Positions 9,399-17,806 are shown, counted from the first letter of the stretch. The stretch: 64,000 nt of DNA from Corynebacterium hindlerae (GCF_014117265.1 NZ_CP059833.1:558001-622000), one strand, 5' to 3'. Numbers and translations: made by a program. Notes: generated from the sequence alone by a model not told the origin.

Positions 9399-9482
9399 AA
9401 GGTTTCCTTGGGTAAAGGGGGCAAGTTCGCAAGATTAAGCGAAGCTAATCACTATATTTCAACACTTCACTAAAAATACCAC

Positions 9483-9520
9483 GAGCCCCCAGTTCTGCTG
9501 CGGAGCATCACTCGGGGCTC
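9483..9520 (-). terminator. Intercistronic hairpin (partial terminator) after the binding-protein gene
   Basis: The arms GAGCCCC (9483-9489) and GGGGCTC (9514-9520) enclose a 24-base loop 29 bases beyond the binding-protein stop; on the minus strand the sequence continues GTGGTATTTTTAG. Such hairpins commonly make a binding protein more abundant than its permeases by partial termination or mRNA stabilisation; that effect is inferred. Confidence 0.6.
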
Positions 9521-9548
9521 AAGTTAGTGGGTACACTGAGGCGAAATA

Positions 9549-11129
9549 TTACTTCTTGGTGATGTTCTGGTATTCCGGAACGGACTTCCAGTTGAACTTC
9601 ACGTTGTCAACGTTCTCACCGTAACCCCCGGTGACGTTGGAGTACCACAGTGGGATGGAAGGCAGGTCAGTAAACAGGATCTCCTGAATCTGGTTGTACT
9701 TCTCGTTTGCTTCCTCAACAGACGCCGCTGCAGCAGCTTCCCTCAGCAGCTTATCCACCTCAGGGTTGGAGTAGTCACCATCGTTGGAGGAGGCGCCAGT
9801 AGCGTACAGCGGGGTCAGGAAGTTGTTCAGACCTGGGTAGTCTGCCTGCCAGCCGGTACGGAACGCGGTGGCGATGGTACGGTTGGTCACTTCGTCACGC
9901 AGGGACTTGAAGTCTGGGTAAGGTGCACCTTCGGCATCAATGCCCAGGGTGTTCTTGATGGAGTTCGCAGTGGCGTCTGCCCATGCCTGGTGGCCGCCGT
10001 CAGCGTTGTAGGCAATGGCGAACTTGCCGGTCCATGGAGAGATCTCGTCAGCCTTGGCCCAGAGCTCCTTTGCCTTCGCTGGGTCGTACTTCAGCACTGA
10101 CGCGCCCTTGAGGGTGTCGGAGTGGCCATCGATCACTGGGGAGGTGAAGTCCGTGGCAGGAGTGCGGGTGCCTTCGAAGATCTTGTCGGTGATCTCTTCG
10201 CGGTTGATAGCAAGGGAGATCGCCTGACGACGCAGCTTGCCTTCCTCACCGGAGAAGTGCTCAAGCTTCTCTGGGATGGTGAAAGACTGGAAAATAGCTG
10301 CAGCCTGATTTACGCCACGGCCGTCGAGCTCGGTCTCGAACTGGGAGAAGGCGGAGTCTGGAACTGCATCCAGAACATCAAGGTTGCCGGAGAGCAGGTC
10401 GGCGTAAGCGGCATCCTGCTTCGGGTAGAAGGTGAACTTCACGCCGTCGTTCTTAGCCTTGCGCTCGCCAGCGTAGTTCTCGTTAGGAACAATGGTGATG
10501 GAGCTGTTGTGCTCCCAGCTCTCCAGCTTGTATGGGCCGTTGGAGACTGGCATCTCGCCCTGTTTCTCCATGTCATCATAAGCGGAGTCAGGCAGTGGGA
10601 AGAATGCGGAGTACCCGAGGCGCAGCTCGAAGTCGGAGGTTGGTTCAGCGAGTTCGACGGTGAAGGTCTTGTCGTCGACAACCTTCAGGCCTTCCATTTC
10701 CTTCTTGCCCTCTTCAAAACCCTTGATGGGTTCGAAGAAGTAAGCGCTCTGCAGTGAGTTCTCCATGGCGTAGTTCCACGCCTTGACAAAGTTCTCGGCC
10801 TTAACCGTAGAACCGTCAGAGAACTTCTGGTCTGCCTTCAAGGTGATTTTGTAGTTAGTGTCGTCGATCTTTTCAATCTTCTCGGCCAGCTCGTTGTGAA
10901 CCTTGCCGTCGGTGTCATAGTACACCAGACCTGCGAAGATCATATCGATGACGCGACCGCCACCGGTTTCGGTGGTATTGGCAGGAATCAGCGGGTTCTG
11001 TGGTTCAGAGCCGTTGGTAAGCACGAGGCCGCCACCGGCACCAGAGCCAGAGTCGCTGGAGCCACATGCTGCCAGGCCAAATGCGAGGGCTGCCGCAGAC
11101 ACTGCAGCCAGGGACTTCTTCAAAATCAT
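9549..11129 (-). CDS. Peptide-type ABC transporter substrate-binding lipoprotein (SBP family 5)
   Basis: The 526-residue protein starts with a lipoprotein signal peptide (KK, hydrophobic core, lipobox LAAC with Cys at 22) followed by a Ser/Gly linker. The mature part is an extracellular solute-binding protein of family 5, recognisable from the DNTNYKITLK-like strand, the KAENFVKAWNYA segment and the C-terminal IPLWYSN motif. It is anchored outside the membrane and delivers ligand to the permeases encoded downstream. A GGAGG site precedes the ATG. Several actinobacterial relatives bind oligopeptides; the ligand here is not deducible. Confidence 0.92.
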   Translation of the reverse strand: MILKKSLAAVSAAALAFGLAACGSSDSGSGAGGGLVLTNGSEPQNPLIPANTTETGGGRVIDMIFAGLVYYDTDGKVHNELAEKIEKIDDTNYKITLKADQKFSDGSTVKAENFVKAWNYAMENSLQSAYFFEPIKGFEEGKKEMEGLKVVDDKTFTVELAEPTSDFELRLGYSAFFPLPDSAYDDMEKQGEMPVSNGPYKLESWEHNSSITIVPNENYAGERKAKNDGVKFTFYPKQDAAYADLLSGNLDVLDAVPDSAFSQFETELDGRGVNQAAAIFQSFTIPEKLEHFSGEEGKLRRQAISLAINREEITDKIFEGTRTPATDFTSPVIDGHSDTLKGASVLKYDPAKAKELWAKADEISPWTGKFAIAYNADGGHQAWADATANSIKNTLGIDAEGAPYPDFKSLRDEVTNRTIATAFRTGWQADYPGLNNFLTPLYATGASSNDGDYSNPEVDKLLREAAAAASVEEANEKYNQIQEILFTDLPSIPLWYSNVTGGYGENVDNVKFNWKSVPEYQNITKK

Positions 11130-11478
11130 GAACTTTCCTCCATGGTGACATGGCTCCCGGGTTCAAGAGCCAGACCGAGCTGATTGCATGAGCGGGTCTA
11201 CTAAATCAGCTACCCACGCCTAGAGTGACGCAGTTCATACCTGTTTACAGAATTAACTCATGCAACACAACTTCTTCCCTGAACTTTGCCACACTGCGCT
11301 CTGCATATGCAACCTCGTTAAATGCACTTTAGTTGAATTAATTCTTTTCTTAGCTTCAGGGTGCACCTAGGACTTTCCAACCTTTGCCAGTAGAAATCCA
11401 GACTTTCACCGGCAAAACACCATGACAAATCAACAATGACGGCCGCATAATATTCACCCCCGCTGGCCAGTCACCTGT
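11130..11478. other. Gene-free interval upstream of the ABC importer operon
   Basis: The 349 bases between the binding-protein gene and the kinase gene hold no credible gene. The interval is more AT-rich than its surroundings, notably 11320-11350, and must contain the promoter of the importer operon. I see several poor -35/-10 combinations but none that I would defend. No clear terminator for the thiamine transporter operon, which ends at 11479, is visible. Confidence 0.5.
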
Positions 11479-11958
11479 TCAACAATCAACTATAAGGGTG
11501 AGGTCTACTGGGACTGATTGCGAAAGGAACTCCTCCTCTTGCACCGCCCACATGTCCCACCACTCCGCGAAATCTGGATCACGAGACAGCGCCCGACGCT
11601 TGCGTATGTGCGCAGCGCAATCGATCCGTACGCTAAGGGCAGGGCCACGCAGCCGAGCCGCAGCTACCGAAGCCGCAGTAACCGCCCCGACGCCTTCCAC
11701 GATCAACGGCTCCCCGGGATCTAACGACACCCACTGGCCGGGCTCTGAAAGCTCCCAATTCCAGCGTCGAAAACCTGGCTGATCCAAACGCAGCACATCG
11801 CGCGCCACCATCTGCGCCCCCGCAGCAAGGCCCCACCAGCCCGGATAGAAGTCATCCATGTGCACGACACGCCAGCCCAGTTTGCAGCCCAGTTCAGTGG
11901 CATACGTCGTCTTTCCCGATCCCGAGCGACCATCGACCAAAATAGTAGGCGCTACCAT
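11479..11958 (-). CDS. P-loop nucleoside/uridine kinase-like protein
   Basis: This 159-residue protein has a Walker A GRSGSGKTT at 10-18, a VVHMDDFYPG segment in the position of the uridine-kinase substrate-binding aspartates, and a helical region with HIRKRRALSRDP that resembles the LID of NMP/uridine kinases. It is short for a uridine kinase (about 210 residues). Its ATG directly abuts the stop codon of the ECF transmembrane gene, so it is the last gene of the TPP-riboswitch operon. The context suggests phosphorylation of an imported thiamine-related compound, but this is inference; actinobacteria have many similar kinases of unknown substrate. Confidence 0.75.
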   Translation of the reverse strand: MVAPTILVDGRSGSGKTTYATELGCKLGWRVVHMDDFYPGWWGLAAGAQMVARDVLRLDQPGFRRWNWELSEPGQWVSLDPGEPLIVEGVGAVTAASVAAARLRGPALSVRIDCAAHIRKRRALSRDPDFAEWWDMWAVQEEEFLSQSVPVDLTLIVDC

Positions 11959-12714
11959 TTAAGCCCCCAGGAAACGGAACTCGCCTACATACACAGCCAC
12001 CACGATCGATAAGATTCCGCAGCATAAGGCCACTGCAAGCACCACCCAATCGATGAACGAGAGCGTCGATACGCGCGCATGCGACCGTGGCGTTTCCCCA
12101 CCGAAACCGCGTGCTTCCATCGCCGTGGCCAGCTTGGTGCCACGCCGAATCGCGAGCACCAGCAGAGAAAAAGCCATTCCCAGAGCGCCCCGGATACGTC
12201 CCACGTCAGCCACTCCCCTCGCGCGACGCGCCCGTGCCAATGCCGCCCAGTCACGCTGGAAGAGAGTCATGAGCCGAACCCCTGCCACGCTGCCGATCAC
12301 AAAGCGTTCCGGAAGTTTCCATACCTGCGCCAGACCGTCACCGAGTTCCGTTGGATCGATCCCGCGAGTCAACACGATCACCGGCAGGGCGACCGCGAGA
12401 ATGCGGAGCATGATCGCAACAGCCAACTGCAAGGAATTGTCCGTGACATGGGCGAACGCGAAGGAAAAATACTCGTGGCCCTCCGGGCGACCGTACAGCG
12501 CCATCGATAGCCCCGCGATCGGAGTGGCAACGAAAATAGGCACAGCGCGCTTAAGCAACACCCACCAGCTCATGCCGCACAGGGGCGCATAGACCAAGAT
12601 GAGGGCCAGCGCCACCGTGGCCGACACCCAGTCCACGCTCAGCAACAACGGTGTGGTGAACAGCAGCAACGCCCCCAGCCGAGTCACGGGATTAGTGTTT
12701 GCCAGGACGTTCAC
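11959..12714 (-). CDS. ykoC: ECF transporter transmembrane component (EcfT, YkoC type)
   Basis: The 251-residue membrane protein has the CbiQ/EcfT pattern: N-terminal NTNPVTRLG, about six hydrophobic spans, and the cytoplasmic coupling helices with two Ala-Arg-Gly type motifs (RARRARGV and AMEARGFGG). I chose the GTG at 12714 because GAGG lies 7 bases upstream and it makes a 4-base GTGA overlap with the ATPase stop; a GTG at 12720 is also in frame but sits too close to the site. It couples the ATPases to the YkoE substrate-binding subunit. The kinase gene follows without any gap. Confidence 0.9.
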   Translation of the reverse strand: MNVLANTNPVTRLGALLLFTTPLLLSVDWVSATVALALILVYAPLCGMSWWVLLKRAVPIFVATPIAGLSMALYGRPEGHEYFSFAFAHVTDNSLQLAVAIMLRILAVALPVIVLTRGIDPTELGDGLAQVWKLPERFVIGSVAGVRLMTLFQRDWAALARARRARGVADVGRIRGALGMAFSLLVLAIRRGTKLATAMEARGFGGETPRSHARVSTLSFIDWVVLAVALCCGILSIVVAVYVGEFRFLGA

Positions 12715-14171
12715 TTGCACACCTCGATCCTATGATCGCCGAGCAGCCGAATGTATAAGTCATCGTGGGTAATCGCGGCGACAGCAGTTCCGCTAGCTGT
12801 CAGTTCGCGAAGCAACTGCACCAGCTGCAAGAAGGTCCGCCGGTCCTGACCAAAAGTCGGTTCATCCAATATGAGCACCCGCGGAGTGCTCACCAACGCC
12901 GTCGCGACAGAAAGCCGACGTTTCTGGCCACCCGAGAGCGTAAACGGATTCGCGGCAGCCAAATGCGCCAGCCCTAACCGCTCCAGCAGCTCACCGGCTT
13001 TATCTTTAGCGTCTTGGGGCGCAGGAGGCAGCGAGGACCAGGGCCACCTACGCCCAGCACCGCGCGCCCGGGCAGCAAGCAGCATCTCCTGCTCCACCGA
13101 GCTGGTCAGAAATTGGTGTTCTGGGTCCTGGAATACAAACCCAATCCGCTGCGCGAGCGTCGCCGAACTCCACTTATGCGGCAGGCCGTTAAAACCGGTC
13201 ACCGTCACTTCTCCCGACAGCGGTGGCAGCAAACCAGCCATCGTCAAAGCCAGGGTGCTCTTCCCGGCCCCATTTGCACCGGTGATCACCGTCGATGCTC
13301 CTTCCGGTAAAACCACAGAATGGGGTGCGCCAACCGGGGTGGACCATCCCACCACGAGGTCTTGAGTGCGTAGCGCGGGAGAGCCAGGGGGCACCAGCGA
13401 TCCAGTCAGGGGCTCTGCCAGGTACCTTTCCGGCACCCACATACCCGCCTCGGCCAACTCGGTGCCGTGGCGGTCAAAGAGTTCGGGCAGTGGGGCGTCG
13501 TAAAGCAGCGTGCCTTCCTTGCTGATCACCAACCCCCGCGTTGCCACATCCAGCCACGTCGAAACTTGATGCTCCACCACAATCAGTGTGGCACCAGTCT
13601 CCGTAACCACATCCGCGATGGCCCGCTGCACGTCCCGAACTCCCTCGGGGTCCAGATTCGCCGTCGGTTCATCCAGAACGATGAGCCGAGCCCCCATCGC
13701 GATCACACCGGCCAACGCCAGACGCTGCTTCTGCCCGCCGGATAACTGTGCGGTCGGGTGGTCCAAGGGCAGATCCAAACCAACCAGCTGAAGTGCTTTC
13801 GGTACTCGCCGCCAGATCTCCTCGCGGCTGACACCGAGATTCTCGCAGCCAAACGCCACATCATCCCCCACGCGGGAGGCGATCACCTGCGAATCCGGGT
13901 CCTGGAGCACCATCCCCACCAGACCACGAGCCGCCGGATCCCGAACATCCAGGCCATCGACGGTCAAAGAGCCATAAAAATCACCCTCGTCGTCCCCGCC
14001 CAACACCCCGGCGATCGCGGTCAGCAACGTCGACTTCCCCGCGCCCGACTCACCCATAAGCAGCACGCGCTCCCCCGGCGCGATCTCAAAACTTATATCG
14101 TGCAGCGCGGGCTTTTTCCGGCTAGCGTGACGCCACCCAAAGCCACGCGCCATCACACCTGCGCCACGCAT
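12711..14171 (-). CDS. ykoD: ECF transporter dual ATP-binding protein (YkoD type)
   Basis: One polypeptide of about 486 residues carries two ABC ATPase domains, with Walker A GESGAGKST in the first and GANGAGKST in the second, LSGGQKQR and LSGGQKRR signatures, and DEPTANLD and DEPTFGQD after the Walker B strands. This fused form is typical of actinobacterial ECF transporters. The frame opens at 14222, inside ykoE; the ATG at 14171, eight bases after the ykoE stop, and the ATG at 14153 are better starts, although neither has a strong ribosome binding site. It powers uptake by YkoE/YkoC. Confidence 0.88.
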   Translation of the reverse strand: MRGAGVMARGFGWRHASRKKPALHDISFEIAPGERVLLMGESGAGKSTLLTAIAGVLGGDDEGDFYGSLTVDGLDVRDPAARGLVGMVLQDPDSQVIASRVGDDVAFGCENLGVSREEIWRRVPKALQLVGLDLPLDHPTAQLSGGQKQRLALAGVIAMGARLIVLDEPTANLDPEGVRDVQRAIADVVTETGATLIVVEHQVSTWLDVATRGLVISKEGTLLYDAPLPELFDRHGTELAEAGMWVPERYLAEPLTGSLVPPGSPALRTQDLVVGWSTPVGAPHSVVLPEGASTVITGANGAGKSTLALTMAGLLPPLSGEVTVTGFNGLPHKWSSATLAQRIGFVFQDPEHQFLTSSVEQEMLLAARARGAGRRWPWSSLPPAPQDAKDKAGELLERLGLAHLAAANPFTLSGGQKRRLSVATALVSTPRVLILDEPTFGQDRRTFLQLVQLLRELTASGTAVAAITHDDLYIRLLGDHRIEVCK

Positions 14172-14178
14172 AGCGACG

Positions 14179-14760
14179 TTAAACCAGTTTTCGCTGTTCG
14201 CGTCCTGCCGCAAAGCGATCAAGGGCGCCAGTAGCCGCCAAAGCTCGCATCAGAATAAACCCGACCACACCGGCGAGGATCGCACCGGAAATAGTGAGGG
14301 AAATCAGGTAGATCAAGTTGAACGTCGCGCCCTTAGCTAGGTTGCCGAACACCAACAGCTCAATGACGAACGCACCCCACGCAGCACCGATACCAGCGGA
14401 AATCGAGTTAACAATATTGAAGTGTCGGTACGCGAAGATCAGGAACACCAGCTCAGCTCCCAAGCCCTGCGCGAGTCCTGACCAGAGTGTCTCAATTCCC
14501 CACTGGTTGCCCAGCAATGCCGAGACGATGGCGGCCAGAACCTCAACAAAAACCGCGGCACCAGCCTTGCGAATGATCAGTCCGCCGAGCACACCGCCCA
14601 GCAACCAAATACCTACCGCAACGCCACCAAATCCCGGAGTCAGCGCATTCATCGCCTCGTACCAGGCATATCCTGCTGAGTTCCATACGAAGAAAATGAG
14701 GCCGCAGGCCACGCCCAGTACAACGGCCACCAAAATATCAACAACGCGCCACTTAGCCAC
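14179..14760 (-). CDS. ykoE: Thiamine-precursor ECF transporter S component (YkoE family)
   Basis: The 193-residue integral membrane protein has about five to six spans and the YkoE hallmarks: a first span with GLIFFVWN, the segment GGLIIRKAGAAVFVE, and GNQWG. YkoE proteins bind thiamine or its pyrimidine precursor (HMP). The GTG at 14760 is the right start: GAGGGAGGAAA lies 4-14 bases upstream. The ATG at 14784 is part of the riboswitch core (TAATGCC) and would be spurious. Control by the TPP riboswitch immediately upstream supports thiamine-related import. Confidence 0.92.
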   Translation of the reverse strand: MAKWRVVDILVAVVLGVACGLIFFVWNSAGYAWYEAMNALTPGFGGVAVGIWLLGGVLGGLIIRKAGAAVFVEVLAAIVSALLGNQWGIETLWSGLAQGLGAELVFLIFAYRHFNIVNSISAGIGAAWGAFVIELLVFGNLAKGATFNLIYLISLTISGAILAGVVGFILMRALAATGALDRFAAGREQRKLV

Positions 14761-14775
14761 GTCTTTCCTCCCTCT

Positions 14776-14862
14776 CGCCGGCATTACCCGGATCAGGTGC
14801 TACGGTTCACACGTTTCGTGTATCTCAGCCTTCGTCGCGCGATTGCGCTCAGGCACCCGTGT
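14776..14862 (-). promoter_or_regulatory. TPP (thiamine pyrophosphate) riboswitch
   Basis: On the minus strand the region reads CACGGGTGCC, CTGAGATACA, GTAGCACCTGATCCGGGT and TAATGCCGGCG in order. These are the conserved THI-box blocks: the P2/P3 element with CUGAGA, the pyrophosphate-binding helix, and the ACCUGAUC..GGUAAUGCC core. The ribosome binding site GGGAGGAAA follows within a few bases, so ligand binding most likely blocks translation initiation of ykoE. High TPP would switch the whole ykoEDC-kinase operon off. Confidence 0.97.
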
Positions 14863-14890
14863 AGTTCACTTTTATGCGAAAATTACTCTA

Positions 14891-15280
14891 TCAGTCTTGG
14901 GAAGCAGCGTATTGTTCGCTCCCGGGTTCCCCGTCACTGCGACGCCATGTCACGACCAGCTCGTCTTTCGCGCCGAATCGCACCAGGTGCGATCCCACTA
15001 CCTTCTCGAAGCGGGGGATCAACCGTTCCGGGGCCTCAATGTGGATAAGGAGGGTGGATTCGGCGGCAACGAGACTGACCTGAATGCGACCGTCGAAAGC
15101 CTTCTTGGGATTGTCGGCCTCTGCCCCTTCACCGATGAACGTGATGTTTCCGCAACCGTCGTCGCTGCTCCAGTGGCCTTCATTGGTTGCACTGAAGTGC
15201 GACACTAATTGCTTGGCGTAGCGTGCTGGGCGTGCGGTTGCTACCCGTGCTGTCGTCGTTGCGTGTACTTCTCCAGTCAT
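14891..15280 (-). CDS. DUF2218 domain protein
   Basis: The 129-residue product (ATG at 15280; a GTG two codons earlier is possible) matches the DUF2218 pattern: ARPARYAKQLVSHF at the start, a central GxGNITFIGEG, and a beta-rich second half ending RFGAKDELVVTW. No enzymatic role is established; in other actinobacteria members are often encoded near siderophore-interacting or iron-uptake proteins. There is no ribosome binding site, but TACACT sits 6-7 bases upstream, so translation may be leaderless. A DtxR-like sequence overlaps the presumed -35 region. Confidence 0.8.
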   Translation of the reverse strand: MTGEVHATTTARVATARPARYAKQLVSHFSATNEGHWSSDDGCGNITFIGEGAEADNPKKAFDGRIQVSLVAAESTLLIHIEAPERLIPRFEKVVGSHLVRFGAKDELVVTWRRSDGEPGSEQYAASQD

Positions 15281-15298
15281 GCACACAGTGTAGTAGGT

Positions 15299-15317
15299 TT
15301 GGGTAACCTAACCCTAA
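15299..15317 (-). promoter_or_regulatory. Candidate DtxR (iron) operator upstream of the DUF2218 gene
   Basis: The 19-mer TTGGGTAACCTAACCCTAA on the plus strand matches the DtxR consensus TTAGGTTAGSCTAACCTAA at 13 of 19 positions, with both outer blocks well kept and the centre poor. It lies 19-37 bases upstream of the start codon, overlapping the likely -35 region, where a repressor would be expected to bind. Confidence 0.35.
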
Positions 15318-15422
15318 TTATCGGGTGGTAGGCTCATTGTTTCCTCCTGGTTAACCGCACGAATCGCTGCCAGCCAGGGTAAGATGTGCGTTTGGTTTTG
15401 TTGCCGATGAAAGGGACGTGTG

Positions 15423-16334
15423 ATGGCTGGCGGACTCGCTGCTTTGCTTGATGATGTCGCTGCGATTGCTAAAGTTGCCGCCGCCAACGTCGATGATGTC
15501 GCGGTCAATGCTGCGAAGACCAGCGCGAAGGCCGCTGGCGTGGTTGTTGACGACGCCGCTGTCACTCCGCAGTATGTGAGTGGGGTGACACCCGCCCGGG
15601 AAATTCCGATCATTTGGCGGATCGCCAAGGGTTCTCTGGTGAACAAGTTGGTGTTCATCCTGCCGGTAGCGCTCGCGCTGAGCGTGTGGGCGCCGTGGGC
15701 GCTGACCCCGATTTTGATGCTTGGTGGCTCCTTCCTGTGCTTTGAAGGCATGGAAAAGGTCATCGAGAAGTTCTCCGGAGATCACTCGCATGCCGCTTCT
15801 GTACAAACAGAGCCGCAGGATGAAAACAAGTTGGTGCGCAGCGCCATCACCACCGACCTCATTTTGTCCGCAGAAATCATGGTGATTTCCCTCAATGCCG
15901 TCACTGATCTCAGCTTCCCTATGCGCACCGCCGTACTCGTCTTGGTCGCCATCGGCATCACCCTCCTGGTATATGGGGCGGTGGGGCTGCTGGTGAAGAT
16001 GGACGATATCGGCCTGCGGATGGCAGCGCGGGAGGATGCCGGCTCGCAGAAAATGGGCCGCGCGCTTGTCGACGCCATGCCCAAACTCCTCACCGCTATC
16101 GCTGTGATCGGCACCTTTGCCATGCTGTGGGTCGGTGGGCACATTGTGCTTGTTGGCCTCGCAGAGCTGGGATGGACACCGCTTTATGGCTTCGTCCACC
16201 ACCTGGAAACCATGGTTCCCGCAGGCTTCCTCGCTTGGTGCGTTAACACCTTTTTCTCGTTGATCCTGGGCGCGGTGTGGGGCGGTATCATCGCCGGGAT
16301 TGTCCATGTCACCCCACTCAAGCGATCCCACTAA
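15423..16334 (+). CDS. DUF808 family membrane protein (YedI-like)
   Basis: The 303-residue protein begins MAGGLAALLDDVAAIAK, the family's conserved start, followed by the VDDAAVTPQYV segment and five to six hydrophobic spans, including WRIAKGSLVNKLVFILP and the FEGMEK motif. E. coli YedI is the nearest known relative; its role is not established. The ATG at 15423 (GTG at 15420 overlaps it) has AAAGG about 8 bases upstream. It is convergent with the ZIP transporter gene, with only 7 bases between the stops. Confidence 0.87.
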   Translation: MAGGLAALLDDVAAIAKVAAANVDDVAVNAAKTSAKAAGVVVDDAAVTPQYVSGVTPAREIPIIWRIAKGSLVNKLVFILPVALALSVWAPWALTPILMLGGSFLCFEGMEKVIEKFSGDHSHAASVQTEPQDENKLVRSAITTDLILSAEIMVISLNAVTDLSFPMRTAVLVLVAIGITLLVYGAVGLLVKMDDIGLRMAAREDAGSQKMGRALVDAMPKLLTAIAVIGTFAMLWVGGHIVLVGLAELGWTPLYGFVHHLETMVPAGFLAWCVNTFFSLILGAVWGGIIAGIVHVTPLKRSH

Positions 16335-16341
16335 TTGCCCC

Positions 16342-17040
16342 CTAGGCAAAGAGCAGCAGGCTGATGGCCATGATCGCCATCCCGACGATCAACCCATAAA
16401 TAGCAGCGTGGTGGCGCCCCGTCGCAACGGCAGTGGGGAGCAGTTCATCTATTGAGATGAACACCATGATTCCCGCCACGGCACCAAAAGCAATCCCTAG
16501 CGTCATCGGTCCGAGCAGCGGCAAGAGCAGCAGGAATCCCACCAGCGCGCCGATGGGCTCTGCCAATCCTGTAAGCGCCGCCCAAGTAAATGCGCGTTTG
16601 CGGGAACCCGTCGCCTGCCACATCTGGATCGCCACAGCGATACCCTCCGGGATGTTGTGAAGGGCAATAGCGGCGGCAGTCATAATGCCCATATTCCCGA
16701 GCTTCCGCACATCCACCCCACCGGCTTCATGCTGCTCAGGGGGGTTAACAACATCCGGCACAAGGCGGTCAATCAGGGCAATGAGCAGGACACCGCCGAA
16801 AAACGCTGCCACTGCAGCAGCCTCTCCCCTGTCACCAAAAGCCTCAGACAAATTCTGCGTCGCTTTTGGCACAATCTCCGCGAAGGATACCCACAGCATC
16901 ACGCCAGCCGAGAAACCGAGGGACGTGGCCAGAAAGCGATCGGAAAGCTGCTTCTTTTTGAGCACGACGAGTCCACCGATGGCCGTCGATAAGCCCGCGG
17001 CTAGGGTGAGCGCAAACGCGATGAGGAGCTGAGTTGCCAT
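16342..17040 (-). CDS. ZIP family metal transporter (zinc/iron/manganese uptake)
   Basis: The 232-residue protein has the eight-span ZIP fold, with the metal-site motif HNIPEG at 128-133 in the fourth span and GLAEPIGA in the fifth, and a variable loop with His and acidic residues (PPEQHEAGG) between the third and fourth spans. It belongs with ZupT/GufA-like zinc transporters. I chose ATG 17040: GAAGG lies just upstream and the protein then starts with a membrane span; the upstream extension of 40 residues has no homology. The ribosome binding site is the right arm of an 18-bp palindrome, pointing to control at this spot. Confidence 0.9.
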   Translation of the reverse strand: MATQLLIAFALTLAAGLSTAIGGLVVLKKKQLSDRFLATSLGFSAGVMLWVSFAEIVPKATQNLSEAFGDRGEAAAVAAFFGGVLLIALIDRLVPDVVNPPEQHEAGGVDVRKLGNMGIMTAAAIALHNIPEGIAVAIQMWQATGSRKRAFTWAALTGLAEPIGALVGFLLLLPLLGPMTLGIAFGAVAGIMVFISIDELLPTAVATGRHHAAIYGLIVGMAIMAISLLLFA

Positions 17041-17042
17041 AA

Positions 17043-17060
17043 TGCCTTCACATGAAGGCA
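17043..17060 (-). promoter_or_regulatory. Perfect 18-bp palindrome covering the ribosome binding site of the ZIP gene
   Basis: TGCCTTCA (17043-17050) and TGAAGGCA (17053-17060) are exact reverse complements with a 2-base centre, starting 2 bases from the start codon. The first arm on the mRNA is 5' of the second, and the second contains the GAAGG Shine-Dalgarno sequence. It can be read either as a protein operator or as an RNA hairpin that hides the site. Confidence 0.6.
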
Positions 17061-17262
17061 GAGAGCAATAATGATACGCAACTTCATTTTTGATATGGGT
17101 AGCCACGATAATCAGCTGGCTGCCGTCATGGCTTACTAAAGTCTCGTTTTCTAGAGACACACCCTCTCGCAGGAAACATCATTCAACACGTTCAACAATA
17201 TAAAAACAGTTGATTTATCGCTTAACCTGCAGCGGGAAGCTCTTCCAGGTATCTTCACCCTC

Positions 17263-17676
17263 TTGAATTTCTCCTCTTCCATCAAAAAGTCCCTCGGTTT
17301 GGAAAAGGCCCAGACCACTGCTGATCAAACCCCAGCGAGATCCCCAGCTGCACCGGAAAATCCACCCCTCGACCCGATGTTCGTTATAAACGATTGCGTA
17401 AACCCAGCGATCATTGAAATACTCCGCGATGTTGTTGAGGGGCCAGAAATTGACGTGATTCACGGACACATCACTTTCGACGGTCACCTGCGCGTGTCTG
17501 CGGTCAACAATCTCGTCCGGAACGATATTCCAGTTCAAACGACCTTAGAAACTATCAATCGAGCAAACAAGCTGCTCGTGCCACTGAGTCAGATGCCTGC
17601 TGACCAGAAGTTCACTGCTATTTCTTTCAACTTTAGCGGCGGGCGCCTGCAGACGAACATGAAATACCCAGAGTAA
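17263..17676 (+). CDS. Conserved-looking protein, paralogue of the adjacent lipoprotein but without a signal peptide
   Basis: The 137-residue frame starts at a TTG with no good ribosome binding site; upstream codons are open to 17155 but contain no ATG or GTG. Its C-terminal half aligns with the lipoprotein encoded next door: HITFDG.L..SAVNNLVRNDIP against TLHFDKTTGELTSITNYKVNDVP, and FTAISFNFSGGRLQ against VRLLEFDFENNFIS. A Pro/Ala/Thr-rich N-terminal part matches the lipoprotein's linker in style. It therefore looks like a tandem duplicate that either acts in the cytoplasm or has lost its export signal and is decaying. The opposite strand is also open here but less protein-like. Confidence 0.55.
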   Translation: MNFSSSIKKSLGLEKAQTTADQTPARSPAAPENPPLDPMFVINDCVNPAIIEILRDVVEGPEIDVIHGHITFDGHLRVSAVNNLVRNDIPVQTTLETINRANKLLVPLSQMPADQKFTAISFNFSGGRLQTNMKYPE

Positions 17677-17806
17677 ATTCCACCTTTAAACGATAACGGT
17701 TGTGCAACAGACTCCAGATAGATGGGTTCGCTCTCAGCGAGCCGAAGTTGTGATCAGCGGCTAGCATTCCTTCAATCCGTTTTACCTAACATTTCAAGGA
17801 CATTTT

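Noticed and set aside
14784..14786. ATG at 14784 as the ykoE start
   Set aside because: This ATG is part of the conserved TAATGCC core of the TPP riboswitch; the GTG at 14760 follows a strong ribosome binding site.
17060..17100. A possible Zur box upstream of the ZIP gene
   Set aside because: The ATGA/TCAT halves (around AATGATACGC and ACTTCATTTT) are too imperfect to claim.
17215..17538. A 107-codon minus-strand frame opposite the signal-less paralogue
   Set aside because: The plus-strand frame aligns with the neighbouring lipoprotein; the minus frame resembles nothing and lacks a ribosome binding site.
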